Assembly: GCA_031553235.1 (NCBI GenBank)
Contig: JAVBLS010000051.1
Location: 1 to 33,079 of the forward strand
DNA from: Frigididesulfovibrio sp031553235
GTDB lineage: Bacteria > Desulfobacterota > Desulfovibrionia > Desulfovibrionales > Desulfovibrionaceae
Direction: 5' to 3'
DNA: 33,079 bases
Shown here one piece after another: positions 16,497 to 24,076 of this stretch. Within the stretch, counting starts at the first letter, position 1; every line of letters begins with the position of its first letter. Made by a program: the position numbers and the translations under genes. The notes under the pieces are model-generated. The model did no database searches. It was not told the DNA's origin and saw only the letters and a list, made by a program, of their open reading frames with translations.

Positions 16497-17741
16497 GTGA
16501 CCCGGTTTCTCACCCTGACTCCCATCGAAAAAGTCTTTGAACTCCTGCGCCGGATCGAGCCGGTGGCGAAAGAGCCCGTCGACCTGCTCCATGCCCTGGG
16601 TCGGGCCGTTGCCGTCGCCGTTACGGTCCAGGAGGACGTGCCCGGCTTCGACCGTTCCACCATGGACGGCTTTGCCGTGCGCGCCAGGGATGTGTTCGGC
16701 GCTTCCGAAGGCCTGCCCGCGCTCCTTGACCTGGTGGGCGAATGCCCCATGGGCGAAGCTCCCACGCTGAGGCTCGAGCCCGGCCAATGCATCCGCATCT
16801 GGACCGGCGGCATGCTGCCTCAGGGGGCGGACGCCGTGGTCATGCTCGAATATTCCCGCCCGGCCGGGCAGGGCCGGGTGGAACTGACCCGCCCGGTAGG
16901 CCCGTATGAGCACGTGCTGCGCAAGGGCGAAGACGCCGCCGTCGGGCAGACCCTGATCCCGCCCGGACGGGTCTTGCGGCCCCAGGAAATCGGCTTGCTG
17001 GCCGCTCTGGGCCACGGGAGCGTCGTGGTCCGGCGCAGACCCCGGGTGGCGATCATCTCCACCGGCGACGAGGTGGTTCCGGTGTCGGTCGCTCCCAAGC
17101 CCGGCCAGGTGCGCGACATCAATACCTACACCCTGTCCGCCCTGGTCGAGTCGGCCGGGGCCGAGGCCCTGCCCCTGGGCCTGGCCGGCGACGACCCGGA
17201 GCTGCTCTCGCGTCTGGCGGGCGAGGCTGTGGCCTCGTGCGATTTGTTGCTCATTTCCGGCGGTTCGTCGGCCGGTCGGCGCGACTACAGCGTTCAGGTA
17301 CTCGGCGGCCTGCCGGACGCGGAAATCCTCGTCCACGGGGTAAACATCAGCCCCGGCAAGCCGCTGATTCTCGGGCAAAGCGGCCGGGTCACGCTCATGG
17401 GCCTGCCCGGCCACGTGGCCGGGGCCTTGATCACTGCGGAACTCTTCGTGCGTTTCGCCATAGAGCGCCTGCTCGGCCGAGCGGAAGAGGCCGCGCCCTG
17501 GGCTCCGCTGATCCGCGCCCGCCTGACCCGGCCGGTGGCCTCGGCCCAAGGCCGGCGCGACTACATCCGGGTGGCCCTGACCCCGCCCGAGGGCTCGGGC
17601 GAGCCCTTGCGGGCCGTACCCATTCTGGGCAAGTCCGGGTTGATCTCGACCCTGGTGGAAGCCCACGGCCTAGTGGCCTGCCCCGAGGACCAGGAAGGCC
17701 TGCGCAAAGACGAAGAGTGCCTCGTGCACCTGCTGTTGTAA
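16497..17741 (+). CDS. moeA: Molybdopterin molybdenumtransferase MoeA
   Basis: 414 residues from a GTG at 16497, close to the usual 405-415. That start has AAGG 9 nt upstream; ATG codons at 16476 and 16434 are in frame but lack a ribosome site, so the start is uncertain. All MoeA blocks are present: STMDGFAVRA, TGGMLPQGADAVVMLE, GEDAAVGQTLIPPG, VAIISTGDEVVPV, ISGGSSAGRRDYS, VNISPGKPLILG, GLPGHVAGA. The enzyme inserts molybdate (or tungstate) into adenylylated molybdopterin, the last step of Mo/W cofactor synthesis, in the cytoplasm. It is followed after 97 nt by a second moeA-like gene, which suggests a division of labour between metals or enzymes. Confidence 0.92.
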   Translation: MTRFLTLTPIEKVFELLRRIEPVAKEPVDLLHALGRAVAVAVTVQEDVPGFDRSTMDGFAVRARDVFGASEGLPALLDLVGECPMGEAPTLRLEPGQCIRIWTGGMLPQGADAVVMLEYSRPAGQGRVELTRPVGPYEHVLRKGEDAAVGQTLIPPGRVLRPQEIGLLAALGHGSVVVRRRPRVAIISTGDEVVPVSVAPKPGQVRDINTYTLSALVESAGAEALPLGLAGDDPELLSRLAGEAVASCDLLLISGGSSAGRRDYSVQVLGGLPDAEILVHGVNISPGKPLILGQSGRVTLMGLPGHVAGALITAELFVRFAIERLLGRAEEAAPWAPLIRARLTRPVASAQGRRDYIRVALTPPEGSGEPLRAVPILGKSGLISTLVEAHGLVACPEDQEGLRKDEECLVHLLL

Positions 17742-17838
17742 GACCCCCCCCCTCTTTTTCATCCCAGAGCAATTTCACTTTAAAATTGTCTGTGAAACCA
17801 TATTGCCGACGGACGCACGATACTCCGGGAGACCCCGC

Positions 17839-19773
17839 ATGGAACGCAACGTCTACCTGAAACTCATGAGCCTTGAGGACGCCCGCGCCCTGTGGCTGGA
17901 AATTTTTGCCGCAAGCCCCCTGAGGGTGGAAGCGGTGCCTTTGTCCAAGGCCCGGGGCCGCACCCTGGCCGAGCCGGCCACGGCGCTCTTGTCCTCCCCG
18001 GCTTTTCACGGCGCGGCCATGGACGGCATTGCCGTACGGGCCGAAGACACCTTTGGCGCCTCCGAAGCCCAGCCCAAAACCCTGCGCATCGGCGTCGAGG
18101 CCCGGTGGGTCAATACCGGCTGGCCCCTGCCCGAAGGCACCAATGCGGTGATCATGGCCGAGAATGTGGTGGAAGGCGGCCAAGGCGAGGTGATCATCGA
18201 AAAGTCCGCCTTCCCCATGCAGCATGTGCGCAAGCTCGGGGAAGACATGGTGGCCACGGAGACTCTTCTGCCGCCCGGGGTGATCATCGGTCCCTATGAA
18301 CTGGGCGCGCTGGCCGCGGCCGGGGTGCTGCGGCCCAAGGTCTTTGCCCGGCCCAAGGTGGCGATCATCCCCAGCGGCTCCGAGCTGGTGCCTCTGGAAG
18401 AGGCCTGCCAAGAGCGCCTGGAGCGCGGCGACTGCCTGCCGGAGTTCAATTCTCTGGTTCTGACCGCGCTGGTCGAGGATGCCGGCGGCGAGGCCGAAAT
18501 CTCGCCCATTGTCAAGGACGACGCGGCCGCCATTCGCGAGGCCCTGGCGGCGGCGGCCAAGGGCTCGGCGGATCTTGTGGTGATCAACGCGGGCTCCTCG
18601 GCCGGCAGCCACGACTTCACGGCCGGAGTGGTCCAGGGCTGCGGCGAGCTGCTGGCCCACGGGGTCTCGATTATGCCCGGCAAGCCCACAGTGCTCGGCC
18701 GTATTTTCGGCAAGCCGGTCATCGGCGTACCCGGTTACCCGGTGTCGGCGGTCATTGCTTTCGAGGAATTCGGGCAAAGCCTGCTGGCCGTCTGGCAGGA
18801 CCGACGCCGCACCAAGCGGCCCACGCTCATGGCCACGCCCTACCAGCCCATTCCTTCGCGCCCCGGCATGGAAGAGTTTGTTCGGGTCAAGCTCGGCTGC
18901 GTGGGCGAGACCGTGGTGGCCGTGCCCCTGCCGCGCGGCGCCGGCACCGTGACCAGCCTGAGCCGGGCCGACGGGATTATCCGCATCCCGGCCGAGGTTG
19001 AGGGTCTGCCGGCCGACGCGCCGGTGCCGGTTTCGCTGATCCGCGCCCCGGAACACATCAAAGGCGCCATTTTGGCCATCGGCAGCCACGACAACACTCT
19101 GGACCTTCTGGACAGCCTGCTGCGCCGCAAAAATCCGCGTTACTCCCTGGCTTCGGCCCACGTGGGTTCCTTGGGCGGGCTTCTGGCCCTGAAGGCCGGG
19201 CGTTGCCGTCTGTCCGGCACCCACCTGCTCAACGCCGAAGACGGCATTTACAACCAGGCGGCCATCCTGGAGCACCTGCCGGATCTACCCCTGTACCTGA
19301 TGCGTTTGGTGGACCGGGAGCAAGGTTTCATCGTGCCGCGCGGCAATCCCCTGAACATTCAGAGCGTGGCCGACCTGGCCCGACCTGAGGTGCATTTCAT
19401 CAACCGCCAGCGCGGCAGCGGTACCCGGGTGCTGCTGGATTACCGTCTCAAGGCGACCGGCATCTTTGCCGATGCCGTCAAGGGATACGAGAACGAGGAA
19501 TTTACCCACATGAATGTGGCCGCGGCCGTGCTTTCCGGCCGAGCCGCCACCGGTCTGGGGGTGCGGGCCGCGGCTTCGGCCCTTGGGCTGGATTTTGTCC
19601 CCCTGGGCGTTGAGGAATATGATTTGGCCGTGCCCGCATCTTTTTGGGACGACCCGCGCATGGTTGCCCTGCGCGAGGTGATCTGTTCCGAGGCCTTCAA
19701 AAGCGCGGCCCGCGACATGGGTGGCTACGGTGTCGAGCACACCGGCAAGATAATCTGGACCAACGGAGTGTAA
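17839..19773 (+). CDS. MoeA-like protein fused to a periplasmic-binding-like domain
   Basis: 644 residues. Residues 1 to about 400 are a MoeA homologue: AAMDGIAVRAEDTFGA, GTNAVIMAENV, GEDMVATETLLPPGV, INAGSSAGSHDFTAG, VSIMPGKPTVLG, GVPGYPVSAVIAFEEF. The STGDE block of the canonical enzyme reads PSGSELV here, so the acidic pair is partly changed. From about residue 430 to the end is a substrate-binding-protein-like domain without a signal peptide (GNPLNIQSVADLARPEVHFI, NRQRGSGTRVLLDYRL, FTHMNVAAAVLSGRAATGLG), as in COG1910. This fusion is known in anaerobes; a cytosolic oxyanion sensor or donor for metal insertion is a likely but unproven role. Start at 17839 chosen from the homology start and a GGGA upstream. 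The next gene starts one base after its stop. Confidence 0.88.
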   Translation: MERNVYLKLMSLEDARALWLEIFAASPLRVEAVPLSKARGRTLAEPATALLSSPAFHGAAMDGIAVRAEDTFGASEAQPKTLRIGVEARWVNTGWPLPEGTNAVIMAENVVEGGQGEVIIEKSAFPMQHVRKLGEDMVATETLLPPGVIIGPYELGALAAAGVLRPKVFARPKVAIIPSGSELVPLEEACQERLERGDCLPEFNSLVLTALVEDAGGEAEISPIVKDDAAAIREALAAAAKGSADLVVINAGSSAGSHDFTAGVVQGCGELLAHGVSIMPGKPTVLGRIFGKPVIGVPGYPVSAVIAFEEFGQSLLAVWQDRRRTKRPTLMATPYQPIPSRPGMEEFVRVKLGCVGETVVAVPLPRGAGTVTSLSRADGIIRIPAEVEGLPADAPVPVSLIRAPEHIKGAILAIGSHDNTLDLLDSLLRRKNPRYSLASAHVGSLGGLLALKAGRCRLSGTHLLNAEDGIYNQAAILEHLPDLPLYLMRLVDREQGFIVPRGNPLNIQSVADLARPEVHFINRQRGSGTRVLLDYRLKATGIFADAVKGYENEEFTHMNVAAAVLSGRAATGLGVRAAASALGLDFVPLGVEEYDLAVPASFWDDPRMVALREVICSEAFKSAARDMGGYGVEHTGKIIWTNGV

Positions 19774-19774
19774 C

Positions 19775-20287
19775 GTGTCTGTTGATTCCGTGCGTAATTG
19801 GCTGGCCGGCTTCGGCCTGGGCGACCGGGTGCGGATCTGCGCCGAGTCGTGCGCCACCGTGGATTTGGCCGCTCAGGCCATCGGCGTTGAACCGGCCCGT
19901 ATTGTCAAGACCCTGAGCTTTCACGACAAGGACGGTCCGGCCGGGCCGCGCTGCATTCTGGTGGCCGCTTCGGGCGACGCCCGCATCGACGGCAAGAAGT
20001 TCAAAGACACCTTTGGCCTCAAGTCCAAGATGCTGCCCCACGATGTGGCCGAGATACTCACCGGCCACGCCGTGGGCGGCGTCTGTCCTTTTGATCTGGA
20101 GGGTCGGCCTCTGCGCCTCTTCCTTGATGCCTCCATCCGCCGCTTCGAGCGTATTTACCCGGCGGCCGGCGCTTCCAACGCCATGGCGAATCTGAGCGTG
20201 GACGAACTGATCCGCGTGGCCAAACCCGACGGCTGGGTCGATGTTTGTAAGCTACCGGAAGAGTGGAGGAACGGGGACGATATCTGA
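19775..20287 (+). CDS. YbaK/EbsC-type aminoacyl-tRNA deacylase
   Basis: 170 residues with a GTG start one base after the preceding stop; GGAGTG inside the end of the upstream gene serves as its ribosome site, so the two are translationally linked. The YbaK/ProX fold is clear: VDLAAQAIGVEPARIVKTLS, the lysine of GKKFKDTFGLK, the GHAVGGVCPFDL loop and the FLDASIRRFERIYPAAG end. Proteins of this family hydrolyse mischarged tRNAs (Cys-tRNA-Pro for YbaK, Ala-tRNA-Pro for related ones) in trans. Which substrate this one edits cannot be told from sequence. Confidence 0.88.
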   Translation: MSVDSVRNWLAGFGLGDRVRICAESCATVDLAAQAIGVEPARIVKTLSFHDKDGPAGPRCILVAASGDARIDGKKFKDTFGLKSKMLPHDVAEILTGHAVGGVCPFDLEGRPLRLFLDASIRRFERIYPAAGASNAMANLSVDELIRVAKPDGWVDVCKLPEEWRNGDDI

Positions 20288-20305
20288 AGAGAACACAGTG
20301 GACTA

Positions 20306-20425
20306 ATGGGGATTTTTGTTCGCTGCCAAGGAAGACGAGCGCCGGGTGAAGTGAAGGGTATCAAGACATACAGCAACTTTGCACGAGACGAGTTCGACGC
20401 GGGCAGCGGGCAAAAAGACCATTGA
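20306..20425 (+). CDS. Possible 39-residue small ORF
   Basis: An ATG at 20306 opens a 39-codon frame (MGIFVRCQGRRAPGEVKGIK, then TYSNFARDEFDAGSGQKDH) that ends at 20425, one base before the end of the convergent MOSC gene. It fills the gap after the deacylase gene almost exactly. The composition is protein-like (mixed charged and aromatic residues), but the upstream ribosome site is weak (AGTGGA) and I do not recognise the sequence. It could be a real small protein, the decayed tail of a larger gene, or chance. Confidence 0.3.
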   Translation: MGIFVRCQGRRAPGEVKGIKTYSNFARDEFDAGSGQKDH

Positions 20426-21106
20426 TCAGCCGTCCAGGCGCTTGCTCCAGTCTTCAACTTGGCAGGTTTCCAGCCTGCGGGCAAAGAGGCGTTTCCAGGA
20501 ATCGGCCAAAAGGGGCAGAGCAACAGCCTGGCGGAGTTCGTCCGGGTTCAGGCTTGCGGAGGCTATCAGAGAAAGCAGGCGGGCCAGGGGCCAGTCGGGC
20601 AGAGGGCGTTCCTGCGGCAGAAAAGCGTCGCCGGCGGCAATGAGGCCGGGTTCAAGCACGCGGTAGTACCAGCCGGTGCGTCCGGAATTCTGCATAATCC
20701 GGGCGATATCCGGCCGGCCAAGGCGGTGGTTGAGCTTCCAGCAGGGTTGGCGGGCCTGGGAAACCTGGAGCAGGGCCGTGCCCAGGCGGTAGATGTCGCC
20801 GAGGCACACGGAAGATTCGTCAAGCCCCAGGCCGGAAAGGTTTTCGCCGAAAGCGCCGGGCGTCTCCAACAGGGGCAGGGGGCCGTAGAGCTCCCCCCAA
20901 AAGGCGTAATGCTCGAAAGGGTAATGGTGCAGAGCCTTTTCCGGGCCGCCGTGATGCCGGGTATCACCGTGGAAATCCTTCTCGATGCCTGAGGCTTCGA
21001 CCCTCATGGGGCCGGGCCGACAGGTTTTGGCGATGCCGCTGGGCGCATCTTCGGGGCCGATGGTTCCACTGCCGGCGCAGAGCACAGCGGTAAGCCGCAC
21101 GCTCAT
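20426..21106 (-). CDS. yiiM: MOSC-domain protein, YiiM-like
   Basis: 226 residues, almost the length of E. coli YiiM (224). It starts MSVRLTAVLCAGSG at 21106; the longer frame to 21223 overlaps the glycosyltransferase gene and is rejected. Signatures: GIEKDFHGDTRHHGGPEKAL, HHYPFEHYAFW, GAFGENLSGLGLDE, and ARQPCWKLN with the conserved MOSC cysteine, then MQNSGRTGWYYRVLEPG. YiiM uses molybdenum cofactor to reduce N-hydroxylated base analogues such as 6-N-hydroxylaminopurine, protecting against mutagenesis. It starts 5 nt after the glycosyltransferase stop, and its ribosome site overlaps that gene's end, so the pair is co-translated. Confidence 0.9.
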   Translation of the reverse strand: MSVRLTAVLCAGSGTIGPEDAPSGIAKTCRPGPMRVEASGIEKDFHGDTRHHGGPEKALHHYPFEHYAFWGELYGPLPLLETPGAFGENLSGLGLDESSVCLGDIYRLGTALLQVSQARQPCWKLNHRLGRPDIARIMQNSGRTGWYYRVLEPGLIAAGDAFLPQERPLPDWPLARLLSLIASASLNPDELRQAVALPLLADSWKRLFARRLETCQVEDWSKRLDG

Positions 21107-21111
21107 GGCGG

Positions 21112-22191
21112 TCACTCCATCGGTTGGGCCTGGGTTTTGCCCCATTTCTGCAAATGGACCATGGCCTTGGGGAAGACCTCGTTGGGGGTGAGTTCTTCCA
21201 TACAGCGCACATTGACCGGACAAGTGGTCTTCTTGCAGGGCCGGCAGTAGATATCCAGGAAGGTGTGGGCGTGTTCGGGCGAGGGGAAGGTCCAGCCCAG
21301 GCCGGAAGAGCCCAGGATGGTGAAGCTCGGGGTGCCCACGGCCACGGCCATGTGTCTGGGAGCCGAGCAGTTGCCCAACTGCATGGCCGCGCGCTTGATG
21401 ATCGCGGCCACCACGCGCAGGGGCAGTAACGGCGCGCGGTATACGCGCTCTTTGTGCCGGCAGAGATCGCGCAGTTCGGTGATGTATTCTTCTTCGCCCG
21501 GCCCGTGGGTCAGGACGAAATGCAGGTCGGGCTCGGCGTCAATCATCAGGTCCATGAGGCCGGCAAAGTGCCTGGCCGGCCAGCGCCGGGTGAGGTGTTT
21601 GTGGGCAGCGTCCACACTGATGAAGCGCTCCCCTTCGGGGATCATGACGCGTAAAAGTCGGTCGGCCTCGGCGCGTTCCTCTTTGGTCAAGTACAGATGG
21701 GGGCGCTCGTCACCGGCCACGGTGATGCCCAAGGGTTTGAGGATGCCCGCCTTGTAGTGGGCGGCGTAGCCCGGTTCCGGCTGAAAATGGTGGGTATAGA
21801 GCAGGCGCTGGAACCAGCGTGGCGGATAGGAGACGCGGATGGGTGCGTTGGAAAGCATGACCACCCAACGGATACGCGGCAATTGTTGGAAATCGACCAC
21901 CAGATCGAATCGTTCAGCCGTAATCTTGCGATAGTAGCGGATTTCCTGGAACAGGTTGGGGATGGCCTCTTTGTCCAGTTCCCAGATCTTGGTGATGCTT
22001 GGGTGGTTTTGCAGCATGGGGGCGCATTTCTTTTCGGTGAAGAAATGAATTTCCGCCCCGGGAAAGCGTTGGGCCAGCAGTTCCACCGCCGGGACGGCCA
22101 AGAGCACGTCGCCGATCTGGCGCAACTGGCAAACGAGGATTTTTTTGACGGCAATGTCAAGGTAAGAGGAGCTTAAAGGGGCTTGAGCCAT
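21112..22191 (-). CDS. GT9-family glycosyltransferase (heptosyltransferase-like)
   Basis: 359 residues. GT-B fold of the ADP-heptose:LPS heptosyltransferase type (RfaF/WaaF, WaaC): N-terminal VKKILVCQLRQIGDVLLAVP with a Rossmann start, HFFTEKKCAPMLQNHPSI, and a donor-site region AAMQLGNCSAPRHMAVAVGT. The usual GNDSGPMH block reads GNCSAPRH, so the aspartate and glycine of that loop are changed. A cysteine cluster CRPCKKTTCPVNVRC near residue 320 is common in this family. The likely role is adding a sugar to LPS core or another surface glycan at the inner face of the inner membrane; the acceptor is unknown. The start at 22191 follows GGAGA. MetF is encoded just upstream (15 nt). Confidence 0.85.
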   Translation of the reverse strand: MAQAPLSSSYLDIAVKKILVCQLRQIGDVLLAVPAVELLAQRFPGAEIHFFTEKKCAPMLQNHPSITKIWELDKEAIPNLFQEIRYYRKITAERFDLVVDFQQLPRIRWVVMLSNAPIRVSYPPRWFQRLLYTHHFQPEPGYAAHYKAGILKPLGITVAGDERPHLYLTKEERAEADRLLRVMIPEGERFISVDAAHKHLTRRWPARHFAGLMDLMIDAEPDLHFVLTHGPGEEEYITELRDLCRHKERVYRAPLLPLRVVAAIIKRAAMQLGNCSAPRHMAVAVGTPSFTILGSSGLGWTFPSPEHAHTFLDIYCRPCKKTTCPVNVRCMEELTPNEVFPKAMVHLQKWGKTQAQPME

Positions 22192-22206
22192 GCGATTCTC
22201 CGAGAA

Positions 22207-23082
22207 TTAGAGCCGGCCGATTTCCGAAGCGATGCGCAGACACATGTCCGCTTTATTCAAGCTGTACAGATGCACGCCGGGTGCGCCGCTCTCCAGCAGC
22301 CGGCGAATCTGCTCCACGGCAAAAGCAATGCCTGCCTCGCGCACGGCTTCGCTGCCGCCCTTTTGTTGGGCCTCCTCCAAGGTCAGGTAGAGCTTGGCCG
22401 GAATGTTGCAACCGCTTAACGAAAGAATGCGCCGCAACGATTCCAGACTTTGCACAGGCAATACCCCCGGCAGGATCGGGGCGGCGACGCCAAGACCGCG
22501 CATGGATTCAACATATGCCACATACTCTCGGTGGTCAAAGAAAAGTTGGGTCACTGCAAAGTCCGCTCCTGCGGCAAATTTTTGGGCCGTGGCCCGGCGA
22601 TCTTGGGTAAAGCCCACCGATTCGGGGTGAGGATAGGGATAGGCGGAAACGCCGATGCAAAAATCCGGAAATTCGCGGCGCACGAAGCGAACCAAATCCG
22701 CCGCGTGGACAAATTCGCCCAGGCTGCCGGAACCGTCTTGGGGCAGATCGCCGCGCAGGGCCAGGACGTTGCATACTCCGGCGGCGCGCAGGTTTTCGAG
22801 AAATTCCCGTAGCGAGGCTGCATCGGCGCCCACGCAGGTCAGGTGGGCCATGGGGGTCAGGCCGCGTTCGGCCAGGGCGGCGGCAATCTCCAGGGTATTG
22901 GCACGCGAGGAGCCCCCGGCGCCGTAAGTGACCGAGACAAAGAGCGGCTCTATGGCCCGCAGGCGGTCTACGGTTTCAAAAAAGCCCGGCCGGAACTCAC
23001 GCTCCTTGGGCGGGAAGAATTCCAGGGATAGAAAAGGCTTGCCGGCCGCGGCGCGCCGGCTGACGGCGTCGATGATGCGCAT
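22207..23082 (-). CDS. metF: 5,10-methylenetetrahydrofolate reductase
   Basis: 291 residues, the usual bacterial length. Signatures: FLSLEFFPPKE (catalytic Glu in EFFPPK), VSVTYGAGGSSR, HLTCVGADAASLREFL, VCNVLALRGDLPQ, FCIGVSAYPYPHPES, and FAVTQLFFD, all typical of MetF/MTHFR. It reduces methylene-THF to methyl-THF, supplying methyl groups for methionine synthesis; in anaerobes with folate-based C1 pathways it can run in either direction. The start at 23082 has GAGGGAACC upstream. It is first in a leftward set with the glycosyltransferase and MOSC genes; the functional link among them is unclear. Its promoter carries a clear operator (next entry). Confidence 0.95.
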   Translation of the reverse strand: MRIIDAVSRRAAAGKPFLSLEFFPPKEREFRPGFFETVDRLRAIEPLFVSVTYGAGGSSRANTLEIAAALAERGLTPMAHLTCVGADAASLREFLENLRAAGVCNVLALRGDLPQDGSGSLGEFVHAADLVRFVRREFPDFCIGVSAYPYPHPESVGFTQDRRATAQKFAAGADFAVTQLFFDHREYVAYVESMRGLGVAAPILPGVLPVQSLESLRRILSLSGCNIPAKLYLTLEEAQQKGGSEAVREAGIAFAVEQIRRLLESGAPGVHLYSLNKADMCLRIASEIGRL

Positions 23083-23112
23083 GGTTCCCTCGGGAGTAAG
23101 AATGTTTGTTTG

Positions 23113-23140
23113 ACCATATCAAGATAGCTTGATATGTCAA
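23113..23140 (-). promoter_or_regulatory. metF promoter with an embedded inverted-repeat operator
   Basis: On the minus strand TTGACA (23135-23140) and TATGGT (23113-23118) are spaced by 16 bases. The spacer is filled by CATATCAAG-N4-CTTGATATG (23115-23136), a perfect 9-bp inverted repeat. A repressor bound here would block RNA polymerase. The repeat resembles, as far as I recall, the SahR operator, an ArsR-family regulator that senses S-adenosylhomocysteine and controls methionine-cycle genes in Desulfovibrio; this identification is from memory. Confidence 0.72.
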
Positions 23141-23146
23141 TATGCC

Positions 23147-23175
23147 TTGTTCAATAACGGAAAAAGGGCTATATT
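23147..23175 (+). promoter_or_regulatory. Candidate promoter of the glycosidase-family gene
   Basis: TTGTTC at 23147-23152, a 17-bp spacer, then TATATT at 23170-23175 (five of six to consensus). A start near 23182 gives a leader of about 53 nt. It diverges from the metF promoter, with only 6 bp between their -35 boxes. Confidence 0.5.
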
Positions 23176-23234
23176 CCGACGAAATTTTCGCCATTCAAAA
23201 TTCCCGTCATTTGGAGCACATTCGGTAAAAGTTT

Positions 23235-24071
23235 ATGCTGCGCAAACAGATTGTTCTTATCCTCCTGCTCCTTAGCCTTGGGGGCGGCTGGTCTCGAGCG
23301 GAAGATCCGCAGTCGGGCGTGCCGTCGGCTTTGTCCTGGCGGGAGCACAAGCCGGGTCTGGACGTGGGCTCAGCCGGGGACGACGGGTTGCTCATCTTGC
23401 GCATTGACCCCAAGCTGTGGCGTTTCAGCCTGCATATGGCCTCGCGCGAAGGAGCGGCTTTGAGCCTGGGGGATTGGGCCGCCCGTCGGGGGTTGGAGGC
23501 CGGAATCAATGCCTCCATGTACCTGCCGGACAATAAGACCAGCACCGGCTACATGCGCGGTGACGGCCACGTGAACAACCCACACGTGGGCGGCAGACTG
23601 GGTGCGTTTTTTGCCGCCGAACCCGCTGCGGATGCGCCTGCCGGCCTGCCCGAGGCGGCCATCTACGAGCGGGAAAATCCGTCCTTGCAATCGCTGCTGG
23701 CAAGCTACACTGTGGTGGTGCAGAATTATCGCCTGATCGACGGTGAGGGTAAAATTCTCTGGAATTCCGGCGGACCGCTGCACAGCATTGCGGCCGTGGC
23801 CGCCGACACGGCCGGGCGCATTCTTTTCATTCTGGTGGCCAAACCCATGCCGGCGGCTGACTTCGCCGTTCTTCTGCAGGGCTGCGGTCTTTCTCTCAAG
23901 GCCGTGATGTACGTGGAGGGCGGCGCCCAGGCGGGCATCTTTCTGCGCGAGCACGGGCCCAACGCTCCGGTCACGGTCTGGAAGGGCAGGCAGAGCCTAC
24001 TGAACATCGAGGGCAACCCGGCTGCACCCCTGCCCAACATTATCGGCGTGAGCCCGCGCCTTCCGAACTGA
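23235..24071 (+). CDS. Secreted phosphodiester glycosidase family protein
   Basis: 278 residues with a signal peptide (MLRKQIVLILLLLSLGGGWS, cleavage likely after SRA near residue 22). The body matches the NAGPA/phosphodiester glycosidase (DUF2233) fold: LEAGINASMYLPDNKTSTG, YTVVVQNYRLIDGEGKILWN, and the tail AVMYVEGGAQAGIF. Family members cleave N-acetylglucosamine-phosphodiester bonds (mammalian uncovering enzyme) or act on cell-wall glycans in bacteria (YngK type); the bacterial substrate is usually not known. Expected location is the periplasm. It ends 5 nt before the convergent MFS gene. Start at 23235; ribosome site weak. Confidence 0.82.
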   Translation: MLRKQIVLILLLLSLGGGWSRAEDPQSGVPSALSWREHKPGLDVGSAGDDGLLILRIDPKLWRFSLHMASREGAALSLGDWAARRGLEAGINASMYLPDNKTSTGYMRGDGHVNNPHVGGRLGAFFAAEPAADAPAGLPEAAIYERENPSLQSLLASYTVVVQNYRLIDGEGKILWNSGGPLHSIAAVAADTAGRILFILVAKPMPAADFAVLLQGCGLSLKAVMYVEGGAQAGIFLREHGPNAPVTVWKGRQSLLNIEGNPAAPLPNIIGVSPRLPN

Positions 24072-24076
24072 CTTCT

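Noticed and set aside
17431..19275. A 614-residue open frame antisense to the MoeA-fusion gene
   Set aside because: Shadow of a GC-rich gene whose sense strand is a clear MoeA homologue; no ribosome site and no domain.
21107..21223. A longer MOSC protein starting at 21223
   Set aside because: The extra 39 residues overlap the glycosyltransferase coding sequence, and the YiiM homology starts at the ATG at 21106.
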